Shown in pieces: positions 44,203 through 53,519 of a DNA stretch of 64,000 bases (positions are counted from its first letter, which is position 1; the number at the start of each line of letters is the position of its first letter). The notes under the pieces were generated by a model, which was given only the letters and a program-made list of their open reading frames with translations, made no database searches and was not told the DNA's origin. A program made the translations under genes and the position numbers. The stretch lies in assembly GCA_963840785.1 (NCBI GenBank), contig CAWJAF010000013.1, positions 365,738 to 429,737 on the forward strand. Reading direction: 5' to 3'. The stretch is from JALYOK01 sp963840785 (GTDB lineage: Bacteria; Pseudomonadota; Gammaproteobacteria; Burkholderiales; JALYOK01).

Positions 44203-45402
44203 TTAAACGGCTTGCGGATGGATTGGTTGCAAAGGATCTGCCATTGACTTCGACGTCGGCTCATTCAATGCTTCAGTGCTTTCAGTCGTGCTGCCCGTCA
44301 CTGGCTCAGCGTGTGGAGGCGGCTTTTTATCGCGACGGCGATCCCACCATTTCTGAACCAATCCCGCCAAGCCATTCGGAAATATCAGAACGACGGAGAT
44401 AAACAGCGCAGCCATCAAGAACAACCACAGGTCGGGGAACGTTTCCGAGAAGAATGTCTTGCCAAAATTGACCAGGAGCGTGCCGTACACCGCCCCCTCC
44501 AGGGACATTCGTCCACCGACGGCGGCGAAAATCACCATCTCGATTGACGGAACAATTCCGACGAAAGACGGCGACATAAATCCCACTTGCAAGGTAAACA
44601 GTGCACCACCGATGGCCGAAAGTGCCGCCGACAAGCAAAACACGAAGATCTTGAAGTTTGCTACGTCATATCCCGAAAAACGTACGCGATCTTCCTTGTC
44701 GCGCATCGCAAGGAGCAACAAGCCTAGTTTGCTGGAAATCACCCAGCGACAAGCGAGGATTGCAAGGAGTATCAAGCCGACATTGATGAAATACAGTATG
44801 TACTTCGCGCTATCGGTTCGAATGTCCCAGCCGTGCAAGGTTTTCAGATCGGTAATGCCGTTTACGCCACCGGTATAGCCTTGCTGGCCGATAATCAGTA
44901 CCGACAGAATCAACGCAATCGCCTGGGTAATGATGGCGAAGTAGACACCGCCCACGCGGCGCTTGAACATCGCGACACCGATTATGAATGCTAACAAGAT
45001 CGGCACCGCCAGCATCGCAAAGAGACTAAAACTGAAGCTGTGAAACGGCTCCCAAAACCACGGTAATGCGGTGATCTGGTTCCAATCCATAAAGTCTGGA
45101 ATGCCGGGCGTTGACTGAATTTTTGTGGTGATCGGATCGGACGCTTCAAGCTTCAGAAACATTGCGATGCAATATCCACCCAGCCCAAAAAAGACGCCCT
45201 GCCCCAGGCTCAAGATGCCGCCATAACCCCATAGCATGACTAGGCCAATTGCAATGAACGCGTAGCTTAGATACTTGCCAATCAAATTGAGACGAAAAAT
45301 ATCGACTGTCAAAGGGAACACGGCGATCAGAAGCACCGCAAGAATCGCAAGGTTAAGGGTGCCGCGCCTTCCACCCATAATGTTCTGAAATATCGTTGGC
45401 AT
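44203..45402 (-). CDS. urtC: urea-type ABC transporter permease UrtC
   Basis: A 399-residue permease with about nine membrane segments: YAFIAIGLVMLWGYGGILSLGQGVFFGLGGYCIAMFLKLEA, FFAIITQAIALILS-like (here VYFAIITQAIALILSVLI) and FVGIVPSIEMVIFAAVGGRMSLEGAVYG. The hydrophilic C-terminal tail (PPPHAEPVTGSTTESTEAL) is longer than usual. Confidence 0.93.
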   Translation of the reverse strand: MPTIFQNIMGGRRGTLNLAILAVLLIAVFPLTVDIFRLNLIGKYLSYAFIAIGLVMLWGYGGILSLGQGVFFGLGGYCIAMFLKLEASDPITTKIQSTPGIPDFMDWNQITALPWFWEPFHSFSFSLFAMLAVPILLAFIIGVAMFKRRVGGVYFAIITQAIALILSVLIIGQQGYTGGVNGITDLKTLHGWDIRTDSAKYILYFINVGLILLAILACRWVISSKLGLLLLAMRDKEDRVRFSGYDVANFKIFVFCLSAALSAIGGALFTLQVGFMSPSFVGIVPSIEMVIFAAVGGRMSLEGAVYGTLLVNFGKTFFSETFPDLWLFLMAALFISVVLIFPNGLAGLVQKWWDRRRDKKPPPHAEPVTGSTTESTEALNEPTSKSMADPLQPIHPQAV

Positions 45403-45422
45403 GCTTTGTTATCCTTTGCTAA

Positions 45423-46337
45423 TCAGCGACGAATCTTGCTGACGAATAGTCCTTGCGGCCGCAACATTAGTACCGTCACGACAAATAGCAGGGTCAATAC
45501 TTTGGCCATGGAGCCAGTCATGAAAAACTCTGTAATCGATTGGGTCTGGGCTATGCCAAATGCCGACGCAATCGTGCCAAGAAGGCTCGCCGCGCCGCCG
45601 AATGTCACGACCAAAAACGCGTCAACGATGTAGAGCGATCCACTGGTCGGTCCGGTCGATCCGATTGTCGTGAATGCTGCGCCAGCAATCCCGGCGATGC
45701 CACAGCCAATCGCAAATGTCAGTCGATCCACTTTTTTGGTATTAATGCCGATTGCGTTGCTCATGGTTCGATTCGCCACCGTCGCACGAACACGCAAGCC
45801 CCAGCGCGACCGGTACAACATTAGAAAGACGATGCCCGTCACGAGAATAGTCAATCCCATTACAAATAGTCCATTGATAGGAATATCAATCGATTCACTC
45901 GGCTTAACAGAACCCATCAACCATTCCGGCAAGGTAGCGCTAACTTCTTTTGCACCAAATGCCGAACGGAAGGTCTGCTGCATGGCTAGACTTAAGCCCC
46001 AGGTCGCAAGCAACGTGTCGAGCGGTCGTTTATAGAGGTGCCGAATCAGTAGGTATTCCGCCGCGTAACCAACCAAGAAGGCGATTACAAACGCAACTAA
46101 AATCGCAAGCGGAAAATAGTAAGGTTGAAAACCGGGAAAAAACTTCGTCGTCAATTGTGAGCACGCGAAGATCGTGTAGGCGCCGATGGTCATAAATTCG
46201 CCATGTGCCATGTTGATCACGCCCATCTGGCCGAAAATGATGGCCAACCCTAATGCCATTAGCAGTAACACGCTAAACAAACTCAGTCCGGCAAATCCTT
46301 GCATCGCAACGATGCCGCCGATCTCCGCTGGTGTCAT
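45423..46337 (-). CDS. urtB: urea-type ABC transporter permease UrtB
   Basis: A 304-residue permease: ALGLAIIFGQMGVINMAHGEFMTIGAYTIF, EYLLIRHLYKRPLDTLLATWGLSLAMQQTFRSAFGAKEV, SNAIGINTKKVDRLTFAIGCGIAGIAGAAFTTIGSTGPTSG. It lies between urtA and urtC, with 82 bases after urtA. Lengths of some UrtB proteins exceed 500 because of an N-terminal extension, which is absent here. Confidence 0.93.
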   Translation of the reverse strand: MTPAEIGGIVAMQGFAGLSLFSVLLLMALGLAIIFGQMGVINMAHGEFMTIGAYTIFACSQLTTKFFPGFQPYYFPLAILVAFVIAFLVGYAAEYLLIRHLYKRPLDTLLATWGLSLAMQQTFRSAFGAKEVSATLPEWLMGSVKPSESIDIPINGLFVMGLTILVTGIVFLMLYRSRWGLRVRATVANRTMSNAIGINTKKVDRLTFAIGCGIAGIAGAAFTTIGSTGPTSGSLYIVDAFLVVTFGGAASLLGTIASAFGIAQTQSITEFFMTGSMAKVLTLLFVVTVLMLRPQGLFVSKIRR

Positions 46338-46419
46338 GTTAGTTTCCGATTATTGTTGTGGTTCAACTAAAAAAATGGGGCGAGCAAGGAGGAGGATATG
46401 CCCGCCCCGACCACACACT

Positions 46420-47664
46420 CTATTGATAACCCTTCGGGAAGGGGTTCGGCTCGATCAGATCTGACTCGTACAGAACTTTGTATTGACCGGTTTCCAACGC
46501 TTGGCCGATGCGTAACTTACTCCACAAATGATGGTTCTCATGGAGTTTGACGTAGCCTTCGGGCGCGGTCTTTAACTCGATGCCGGGCGACGCTGCGGCC
46601 ACCTTGTCGATATCAAAACTGCCGGCCTTTTCGACGGTTGCCTTCCACAGCCAAGGACCGAGATAAGCCGCCTGGGTCACGTCGCCGATGACGGCATCCT
46701 TGCCCCATCGTTTCTTGAAAGCCGCAACAAATGCCTTGTTATTGGGATTGTCTAGGCTTTGGAAGTATTTCATCGCAGCGTAAAAGCCTTTCACGTTCTC
46801 GCCACCGATGCCGAGGATTTCGTCTTCGGTCACGGAAATCGTCAACAACGTTTGCTTGTCTGCCGTGACACCAGCCGCCTTTAGTTGCTTATAGAACGCG
46901 ACGTTGCTGCCGCCGACGACAATGGCGTAAATGACGTCAGGCTTTTGCAGTTTAATTTTGTTGATCAGCGAATTGAATTGCGTGTGCCCGAGTGGATAAT
47001 ATTCCTCGCCGACCACTTTGAGCTTGAGCACATTCTCGATATGTTTGCGCGCGATCTTGTTCGATGTTCGCGGCCAAATGTAGTCTGAACCGATCAAGAA
47101 AAATGTCTTCGCTTTTTTCTCTTTCACCACCCAATCAAGTCCCGCGAGAATTTGTTGCGTTGCTTCTTGACCGGTGTAAATCACGTTCTTCGATTGCTCA
47201 AGGCCCTCGTAAAACGTCGGGTAATAGAGCATCCCATTTTCTTTTTCGAAAATTGGCAGAACGGCCTTGCGTGACGCAGATGTCCAGCAACCGAACACCG
47301 CGGCCACTTTGTCGTTCACTAATAATTTTTTCGACTTTTCAGCAAACGTTGGCCAGTCGCTCGCGCCGTCCTCGTAGATCACTTTGATCTTGCGTCCGAG
47401 CACGCCTCCCATCGCGTTAATCTGCTCGATTGCAAGGGTTTCGGCTTGAATCGATCCGGTCTCACTGATCGCCATCGTGCCGGTTTTTGAATGCAAATCG
47501 CCAACCGTGACTTCCGTATCTGTCACCGCGAGTCCCGTGGTATTGACTTTTGCCGTTGGAAAATCCGCGCTGTTCGCCGGTAACACGAACAGCGTGGACA
47601 TAGCTGCGACGAACATGCTTCTCATCAACGGTTTTTTTACTCCAAGACGCAAAAGATCCATCAT
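46420..47664 (-). CDS. urtA: urea-type ABC transporter periplasmic receptor UrtA
   Basis: A 414-residue receptor. The signal peptide covers RSMFVAAMSTLFVLPANSADF. The UrtA-type mature region has VGDLHSKTGTMAISETGSIQAETLAIEQINAMGG, GCWTSASRKAVLPIFEKENGMLYYPTFYEGLEQSKNVIYTG, AATQQ-like (EATQQILAGLDW) and WPRTSNKIARKHIE. The ATG at 47664 follows AAGGAAAAAAGAAA. It probably binds urea or short-chain amides such as formamide. First gene of the operon, about 77 bases downstream of the predicted sigma-54 start. Confidence 0.94.
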   Translation of the reverse strand: MMDLLRLGVKKPLMRSMFVAAMSTLFVLPANSADFPTAKVNTTGLAVTDTEVTVGDLHSKTGTMAISETGSIQAETLAIEQINAMGGVLGRKIKVIYEDGASDWPTFAEKSKKLLVNDKVAAVFGCWTSASRKAVLPIFEKENGMLYYPTFYEGLEQSKNVIYTGQEATQQILAGLDWVVKEKKAKTFFLIGSDYIWPRTSNKIARKHIENVLKLKVVGEEYYPLGHTQFNSLINKIKLQKPDVIYAIVVGGSNVAFYKQLKAAGVTADKQTLLTISVTEDEILGIGGENVKGFYAAMKYFQSLDNPNNKAFVAAFKKRWGKDAVIGDVTQAAYLGPWLWKATVEKAGSFDIDKVAAASPGIELKTAPEGYVKLHENHHLWSKLRIGQALETGQYKVLYESDLIEPNPFPKGYQ

Positions 47665-48394
47665 TTTCTTTTTTCCTTTCGAGAAACTAAAAATAAGCAC
47701 TGCTTTAGACGATCAAATAATTCCAATCGCGACCATCACAATTGAGTAATGGCAAAAGGTGTGCCAAGAAAAATCGGGGATCTCGAAACGACTAGACCGC
47801 ACTTGAACAACGTGCCGTTTTGAGTGAACTACAAGAGGTATATCAAGATGTTACGAATTGCCGTGGGCTGCGCTTTTTGTATCGAAAACGAATGTTACCG
47901 AACGAGAATAGCGACTTATTTGTGTTTCATCAAACTACCGAGGCACTAAAATGTCACGCCTCGGCTCTATAAACAAGCATGATCTACTAAGCTTAGTAGC
48001 GTGCGTCATCAACTTTGAACTACATGCACTCAGTAGGCGGCGCGATTCCGTGCCCGACGCTCGATGCACTTCGAGAAACACGCATAACCGACCTTCGTTT
48101 ACGGATCAACGTCTAGATTCGGGTGCGCTCTATCGATGCGTCAAGCGCCGCGACCATTGCGTTTCGTCTTCTACATCTTGCGCATGACAGGGAATTCGGC
48201 TCCCGCGACTTGCAGTTCTCGAGAGCAAATTTACCGGACGCGTAATAGCAAGGCGATTGCTTACCGACCTTCACATCAGAGCAAAAAGACCGACAAATCC
48301 CTCAGTAGCCTTCCGTTTTACAACGCAAGTTCGCAGGGAAACGCGATTTTTCATGCCCGACCTGACCTGGGTTAAATATGTTTGGTCAGATCAG
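47665..48394. other. regulatory region upstream of urtA
   Basis: No gene is recognised in these 730 bases. The part near urtA carries the sigma-54 promoter (47750-47767). Further upstream at 47795-47811 is a GCAC-N9-GTGC dyad that resembles, but does not match, the N7 spacing of an NtrC site. The rest, up to the ycaO stop, shows nothing I can name. Confidence 0.5.
47750..47767 (-). promoter_or_regulatory. sigma-54 (RpoN) promoter of the urt-fmd operon
   Basis: Read on the minus strand: TTGGCACACCTTTTGCCA. This gives TGGCAC-N5-TTGC, an exact match to the -24/-12 consensus with the correct GG-to-GC spacing. Transcription should begin near 47741, giving a leader of about 77 bases before urtA. 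Sigma-54 control fits NtrC-dependent nitrogen-limitation genes such as urea and amide uptake. Confidence 0.82.
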
Positions 48395-50127
48395 TTATCC
48401 GCCGCCGATTGTTCCGGCAAACAATTTGTCATACGCAGCCAATAAGGATTGATGCATGGGACTGCCTTCCATATCGGCGCCCAAGATATCTAGGCCAAAG
48501 AATCGCTCGCTCCGATCAAGCAGGGCTTGCGCTTGGCGGACCGTTTGTTCGCCATAGAGTAGGTTTAGTGACCGGCGATAGTTGTCGACATCATTCAAAT
48601 CCAATAGGCTTTCGATACAGCGATACACGAGTCGGCGCGCAGGATTTAATTGTTGATAGTGGCGGATCCAATCGCAGCCGTCGCGTGTTGCTTCTTCATC
48701 GCCGATGGCCAGCGCTAATAAGGTCTTGAGTTCACCAATGCGCAGTTCCTTCCACACCGTACCGACCGGCACCGCGAGGCCCAAAATTTCCCACAATGGC
48801 CGGTCGTCGTTCAAATTCACGGTTTGTAATTCAGCCAACAGTGACTTTGATTCACTGTCACTTAGACTGGGCAGTTTTACCAGCATTGGGCGAATGGAAT
48901 TTCCGACGCTGTTGTTTTCCCATTCCAGATCTTCCACCGGATAAATTTCGGACATGCCGGGAACGAGAATGCGGCAGCTATAGGCACCTTGCTCGCTGAA
49001 ATCCGCAACATACATGTCTTTTCCTTCAGCCTTCACGCAGTCGCATAACCAGTCATAATCTTCTGCGGTAGTCGTGCTGAAATTCCAATCGACGAACGCA
49101 AAGTCGGGTTTGTCACCGAGAAAATTCCAGCTAATCACGCCGCTGGAATCAACAAAGTGAATTTCCAAATTGGATGCCATGGAAATTTCGTCCATATCGA
49201 AGCCGGGTTCGGAAAAGCCTTCCAACGACTCCAGCGCTCGGCCTTGTAAAAGTTCGGTGAGCGCGCGTTCCAGCGCAATCTCAAAACGCGGATGCGCGCC
49301 AAAGCTGGCAAAACAACCCTGATCTTTTGGATGCAACAGCGTCACGTTCATCACCGGGTAGCGCCCACCGAGCGACGCATCGCGTACCAAAATCCCGAAA
49401 CCTGCTTCGCGCAAACCCTTGATGCCGGCGGCAATGCCCGGATAACGGGCGATTACCGCGTCCGGCACTTCGGGCAGACACAAGCCTTCGCCGATGATGC
49501 GGTTTTTGATATTACGCTCAAAAATCTCCGACAACGCCTGGCTGCGTGCTTCCATCATGGTGTTGCCTGCTGCCATGCCGTTGCTGACATACAGATTTCC
49601 GATGATATTGACCGGTATCCAGGTTTGCGCACCATCGCGTAATCGAGTGTACGGTAGAGCACAAATGCCGCGTGGCACATTGCCGGAGTTAAGGTCGACC
49701 AGCACGGAATCTTCGAATTTCCCCCTCTGGGTTGTAAAACGCGTGCAATTCGGAATTGAGCATTTCGATCGGCCATTTGCCGTCCGGCGTCGGCGCAAAC
49801 CAGCGCTCTTGCGGAATAATGGACAAAAGACCGATTGGCGCGGGATTCGCCGAGATAGAAATGGGTCCAGAAATAATGCGTATTTAATCGTTCAAAAAAT
49901 TCACCCAATGCACTTGCGCGCGCCGCTAATTTGGTCGCGCCCTTGCCATTGGCAAAGAGCATCGGGCACTCTTGATCGCGGACATGAACCGACCAGATGG
50001 ACTCGACTGGATTTAGCCATGACGATTCATCCAAATTAAATCCACGCGCGGTGAGCTTGTGTTGCATGGTATGGATGGTTGATTCCAGCGAGGCATCTTT
50101 GCCCGGGATGAAGCTTTCGGTTTGCAT
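48395..50127 (-). pseudogene. ycaO: YcaO, frameshifted in two places
   Basis: Standard E. coli-type YcaO: it opens MQTESFIPGKDASLESTI, then WLNPVESIWSVHVRDQECPMLFANGKGATKLAARASALGEFFERL. After the break come NIIGNLYVSNGMAAGNTMMEARSQALSEIFER, FGAHPRFEIALERALTELLQGR and HFVDSSGVISWNF, with the ATP-binding Glu residues conserved. Two extra single bases, near 49818 (HY|PQERWF) and in a G-run near 49722 (NPEG|KFEDS), break one frame into two. The bridging segment PQERWFAPTPDGKWPIEMLN survives in the third frame. YcaO assists RimO methylthiolation of ribosomal S12. No RiPP precursor or partner genes lie nearby. Confidence 0.85.
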
Positions 50128-50430
50128 GGGTTAGTTAAGCTCAATAAGTGAAAGGGATGAAGGACGACGATATGTTTCGTCGGTGCGACAATAGCATGAC
50201 CTTCGGTTGGACGCTTCGGCGCGCGTTTGATCGCAATTTATTCGGCTACTTCACGATCGCGATATAACGATCCTGGAGCGCTGAGCGGGCACGTAAGGTT
50301 AGGACGTCCAATTTCAATCCACAAATTAGCGATCGCCGCGAAGGTCGCCGCCAAACGCACGGATCGATCCGATTGCTATCATTTTAAATTAACGCTATCG
50401 TATAGATATCGAATTGTCGGAATGATAGCT
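50128..50430. other. upstream region of the fitAB-like locus
   Basis: No gene is recognised. The last 40 bases contain CTATCGTATAG and a neighbouring ATATCGA, weak palindromes that could serve as an operator for the antitoxin gene. Confidence 0.35.
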
Positions 50431-50667
50431 ATGGCCGCCGTAACCATCAGAAATTTGCCGGACGAAACGTTGCGCGCTCTCAAGAAACGCGCGGAACAGC
50501 GCGGTCGCAGCACTGAGGCCGAAATGCGCGTGATCTTACAGGATGCAGTGCGCCCGCAACTTGGCATCGGGACGGTACTAGCGGAAATCGGTAGAAAACA
50601 TGGCGGCGTTGAATTTCCGAAGACTCGTCGGCGCAGTCCGGTGCGGCCGGTGATCCGTGAATCATGA
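50431..50667 (+). CDS. FitA/VapB-like ribbon-helix-helix antitoxin
   Basis: A 78-residue protein: AAVTIRNLPDETLRALKKRAEQRGRSTEAEMRVILQDAVRP, the Arc-type RHH domain of FitA antitoxins. The C-terminal tail (GVEFPKTRRRSPVRPVIRES) is the toxin-binding part. The ATG at 50431 fits the family and has GGAATG ahead; another ATG lies 9 bases upstream. The stop overlaps the toxin ATG. Confidence 0.85.
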   Translation: MAAVTIRNLPDETLRALKKRAEQRGRSTEAEMRVILQDAVRPQLGIGTVLAEIGRKHGGVEFPKTRRRSPVRPVIRES

Positions 50668-51083
50668 TTATTCTGGATACGAATCTGGTCTGCGAACCCT
50701 TGAAACCGAAGCCTGATGCAGAAGTGTTGGCTTGGTTGGATCGGCAAGCGCCGGAAACACTCTACCTCACCTCCATTACTTTAGCCGAGCTGCAGGCGGG
50801 CATTGAGATATTGCCCGTTGGGAAACGTCGCAATGCATTGCAGCAGGCGACGACAGAAATAGTCGCCCAGTTCGTAGGGCGAGTCCTATCGTTTGATCAG
50901 GAAAGTGCACATGCGTTTGGCCGCGTCTTCGCTGACACTCAAGTAGCCGGCAATCCGATTCACTTTGGCGACTGCGCGATCGCAGCAATAACCATCAGTC
51001 GCGGGTTCGCGCTAGCGACCCGCAATGTGCGGGACTACAAGGGTGCAGGCATCGAATTGATTAACCCGTGGAATGCGCCCTAA
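50664..51083 (+). CDS. FitB/VapC-like PIN-domain toxin
   Basis: A 139-residue PIN-domain endoribonuclease. Acidic metal-binding residues are visible in MIILDTNLVCEPLKP, SITLAELQAGIEILPVGKRR and NPIHFGDCAIAAITIS, followed by LATRNVRDYKGAGIELINPW. It cleaves RNA (often tRNA) unless bound by the antitoxin. It is coupled to the antitoxin gene by ATGA overlap. Confidence 0.88.
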   Translation: MIILDTNLVCEPLKPKPDAEVLAWLDRQAPETLYLTSITLAELQAGIEILPVGKRRNALQQATTEIVAQFVGRVLSFDQESAHAFGRVFADTQVAGNPIHFGDCAIAAITISRGFALATRNVRDYKGAGIELINPWNAP

Positions 51084-51115
51084 TGCAAATCGTGTTGATG
51101 CCATGCCTCTTGCCT

Positions 51116-52564
51116 CTACCGAGTCACTTGCGCCTGTCTGATTCGCTCGCGTAGATCAACAATGTCTTTACGTTGACCACGCACGCGGAAAAATGCCCCT
51201 GCCGCATCAGCGCGTTCCTCTAACACCTCGCATAAAGCGAATAGATCGCCGCGCAATTGCTGCGTCGACCAGGGCAGGAACAACTCGGCTATCAACAGAT
51301 GCCGCGCAAAAAACGCACGGATTACCCGGTGTAGTTTCGCGATGTCATTCGTGTCGACGGCGCTCATCACGATGCACTTGGGGAATTGTGCACGCAATTC
51401 TTTCGCGCGTATTGCCTGCGCTTTTGCATCGCCGACTTGGTCGATCTTATTGAACACGCGCAAGCGCGGCACCTTGCCCGCATCAATTTCCTCAAGCACA
51501 GTCTCCGTCACCTCGATCTGGCGCTCAAAACCAGGGTCACTGGCATCGATCACATGCAGTAGCAACGACGCCTCAGCCGCTTCTTCGAGCGTCGATTTGA
51601 ACGAGGCGACAAGATCGTGCGGTAAGTTTTTGATGAAGCCCACGGTGTCGCTCACCAGGACGCGCGGGATGCCCTCGGGCAACAGCGCCCGCACGGTGGT
51701 ATCGAGGGTCGCGAACAGCTTGTCTGCGACCAACACGTCGCTCCCCGTCAGCGCGCGCATCAGGGTGGACTTGCCCGCGTTGGTATAGCCGATCAGCGCC
51801 ACGTGTGCGAGGCTCTGGCTTTCCTGGCGCCGCGCGCGCTGCGTCTGGCGCTCTAGGTCGAAGGCAATGATTTCCTGCTTTAACTCCGCAATGCGGTCGC
51901 GTATCTTGGCGCGCTCTGCCTCACCGCCACCTTCACCGGCGCCGCGGCCGCCGATGCCGCTGCGCTGCCGCCCTTGTGGCCCGGCCAGCTTAGCCGCATC
52001 ACGCAAGCGCGGCGCTAGGTAACGCAAGCGCGCGATCTCGACCTGCGCGCGCGCCGCGTTGGAGCGCGCGTGGCGGTGAAAGATTTCGAGAATCACCATG
52101 GTTCGATCCATTACGTCGCAGCCGATCTCGTTTTCGAGATGGCGCGCCTGCGACGGCGAAATCTCGTGGTCCACCAGCACGAAATCCGCCCGGTGTTGGT
52201 TGGTGTCGGCCAATGCTTTTGCGGTTTCACGCGCCACGACCACACCATGGCGTTCAATGCGTCGTTCGGCGCTGGTCGCTGCGCGTTTCGGTGCGACGGG
52301 CGCCTCCTGCTGCGCATCGTCAGATTGAGCCGCCTCCCCCTGCACAAAACGCCGCATCTCCTCACGCTTGCCGACGCCCAGGTACGCTGCCGAATCAAAA
52401 CGGGCGCGCTTTTGCGTAAACGTGGCGACCACCTCGAAACCCAGGGTTTTGGCCAGTTCACGCAGCTCGTCCAACGACGCCTCAAGCTCGGCGTCGCTTA
52501 CCGTCGGGAGCTGTACGGCCGCGACGACAGCGCGCTGCGGGGTGACTTTGACTTCTTTGTACAT
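51116..52564 (-). CDS. hflX: ribosome-associated GTPase HflX
   Basis: A 482-residue GTPase that splits or rescues stalled ribosomes. The N-terminal HflX domain has SDAELEASLDELRELAKTLGFEVVATFTQKRARFDSAAYLGVGKREEM and the GAGEGGGEAERAKIRDRIAELKQE linker. The G domain shows G1 GYTNAGKSTL, G2/G3 ATLDTTVR...VSDTVGFIKNLPHDLVASF and G4 FNKIDQV. The ATG at 52564 begins MYKEVKVTPQRAVV, better than in-frame starts further upstream. It is not next to hfq as usual; it sits between toxin-antitoxin loci. Confidence 0.93.
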   Translation of the reverse strand: MYKEVKVTPQRAVVAAVQLPTVSDAELEASLDELRELAKTLGFEVVATFTQKRARFDSAAYLGVGKREEMRRFVQGEAAQSDDAQQEAPVAPKRAATSAERRIERHGVVVARETAKALADTNQHRADFVLVDHEISPSQARHLENEIGCDVMDRTMVILEIFHRHARSNAARAQVEIARLRYLAPRLRDAAKLAGPQGRQRSGIGGRGAGEGGGEAERAKIRDRIAELKQEIIAFDLERQTQRARRQESQSLAHVALIGYTNAGKSTLMRALTGSDVLVADKLFATLDTTVRALLPEGIPRVLVSDTVGFIKNLPHDLVASFKSTLEEAAEASLLLHVIDASDPGFERQIEVTETVLEEIDAGKVPRLRVFNKIDQVGDAKAQAIRAKELRAQFPKCIVMSAVDTNDIAKLHRVIRAFFARHLLIAELFLPWSTQQLRGDLFALCEVLEERADAAGAFFRVRGQRKDIVDLRERIRQAQVTR

Positions 52565-52910
52565 TCGGAGCGGACTTTTCCTTTGTGGTTGAACGCGAAT
52601 GGTACGCCAATGCAGTACCGTTCGCCCGGAACACCGAATTAATGTAGCTTCAAGTGATTCGTCCTTACTCGCACAACGTCCCTTCAATGAGAGGCGAAGT
52701 TTGCGTTTGGAGTTGCTCGTGCAAAATTACCGCAGGGAAAATCAATGGGCGTGGTTAAACACTCATTGACCTTGGTGCAAGTTTACGTCGTCAGTCTGTC
52801 TGGATCGACCCAAACTGACGAAATGCGCAAGATTACAGATTTCTGGATGCTGATTTCTGGGTACAACCCCACTGCCAGCCGCGCGCACTTTAATATTGAG
52901 ACATAACCCA

Positions 52911-53031
52911 TTGAATATCTGGAGGCGGGGGTCGGAATCGAACCGGCGTAGACGGCTTTGCAGGCCGCTGCATAGCTATAATATTCATACATTTACAGAC
53001 TTATCCACCCGGATAACCACCCCTGGCGAAA
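52911..53031. repeat. direct repeat copy A containing a 3' tRNA-Cys fragment
   Basis: Minus-strand bases 52974-52920 reproduce the last ~55 bases of a tRNA-Cys: end of D arm (TATGCAGCGG), anticodon arm with GCA (GGCCTGCAAAGCC), T arm (GCCGGTTCGATTCC), acceptor CCCCGCC, T and CCA. The 5' ~20 bases are missing and unrelated sequence replaces them. After it comes ACAGACTTATCCACCCGGATAA. A second, more degenerate copy lies at 53843-53946. Such 3' tRNA pieces are typical integrase attachment footprints. Confidence 0.8.
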
Positions 53032-53203
53032 TATTTCCTCGTGAACGGGTCATTATTGTCAAACCACGATCATATACTGCCCCCTTCCACGTCTCAAAAC
53101 GCGCAGAAGGGCGAACTCAATGTCAGTTGGATCTTTTGGCCATTTCCAATTTCCCATAGTCGAACATGTGAATCGACACTCGTCTTGTTTGCTGAGTGAA
53201 ATC

Positions 53204-53220
53204 GAGATACAATGTGTCTC
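53204..53220. promoter_or_regulatory. dyad operator ahead of dinJ
   Basis: GAGATAC-AAT-GTGTCTC, a palindrome with one mismatch, ends seven bases before the GAAAGGA ribosome site of the antitoxin gene. It is probably the autorepression site for the DinJ-YafQ complex. Confidence 0.6.
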
Positions 53221-53240
53221 AATTGTGAAAGGAATTCAAT

Positions 53241-53519
53241 ATGGCTACGACCGCAATGGTCCACGTCCGTGTGGACGAAGAAATCAAGGTACAGGCCACC
53301 GAGACGCTTGCCGCAATGGGTTTGTCCGTGTCTGACGCCGTCCGCGTGTTTTTGATGCGCGTGGTCGCCGAGCAGCAGATGCCGTTCGCGCTCAAAGCAC
53401 CGAACGCCGAAACGCGCGCCGCAATGGCTGAGGCCAACGAGATTGCACGTACGCGCCGCGCTCGCTTTGGTACGGCGACTGAACTATTCGATGACCTCGA
53501 AAAGAAGCGCCGCAAGTAA
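53241..53519 (+). CDS. dinJ: RelB/DinJ-family antitoxin
   Basis: A 92-residue antitoxin: TTAMVHVRVDEEIKVQATETLAAMGLSVSDAVRVFLMRVVAEQQMPFAL, the DinJ-type RHH dimer, followed by a charged toxin-binding tail. A good ribosome site (GAAAGGA) precedes it. It neutralises the toxin encoded by the overlapping next gene and represses its own promoter. Confidence 0.9.
   Translation: MATTAMVHVRVDEEIKVQATETLAAMGLSVSDAVRVFLMRVVAEQQMPFALKAPNAETRAAMAEANEIARTRRARFGTATELFDDLEKKRRK

Larger units (their letters stand above)
52565..53240. other. intergenic region with tRNA-Cys-derived repeat
   Basis: No protein gene is believable. A frame reading WRRGSESNRRRRLCRPLHS is merely the translation of the tRNA-Cys fragment. 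The right end holds the dinJ operator. Confidence 0.6.

Noticed and set aside
47795..47811. NtrC site GCAC-N9-GTGC upstream of urtA
   Set aside because: NtrC sites have seven bases between GCAC and GTGC. The spacing here is nine, so I only mention it as a dyad.
48395..50127. YcaO as part of a RiPP (thiazole/oxazole peptide) cluster
   Set aside because: No precursor peptide, E1-like partner, dehydrogenase or exporter lies near, and the sequence is of the E. coli housekeeping YcaO type.
52920..52974. A functional tRNA-Cys gene
   Set aside because: The 5' acceptor strand and most of the D arm are missing, so it cannot fold as a complete tRNA.
53010..53035. DnaA box (TTATCCAC) inside repeat copy A, suggesting an origin
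   Set aside because: It is a single match that copy B does not keep, with no cluster, AT-rich region or replication gene near.
52896..53159. Plus-strand frame reading WRRGSESNRRRRLCRPLHS
   Set aside because: It is the translation of the tRNA-Cys 3' fragment, a familiar false protein; there is no independent sign of coding.
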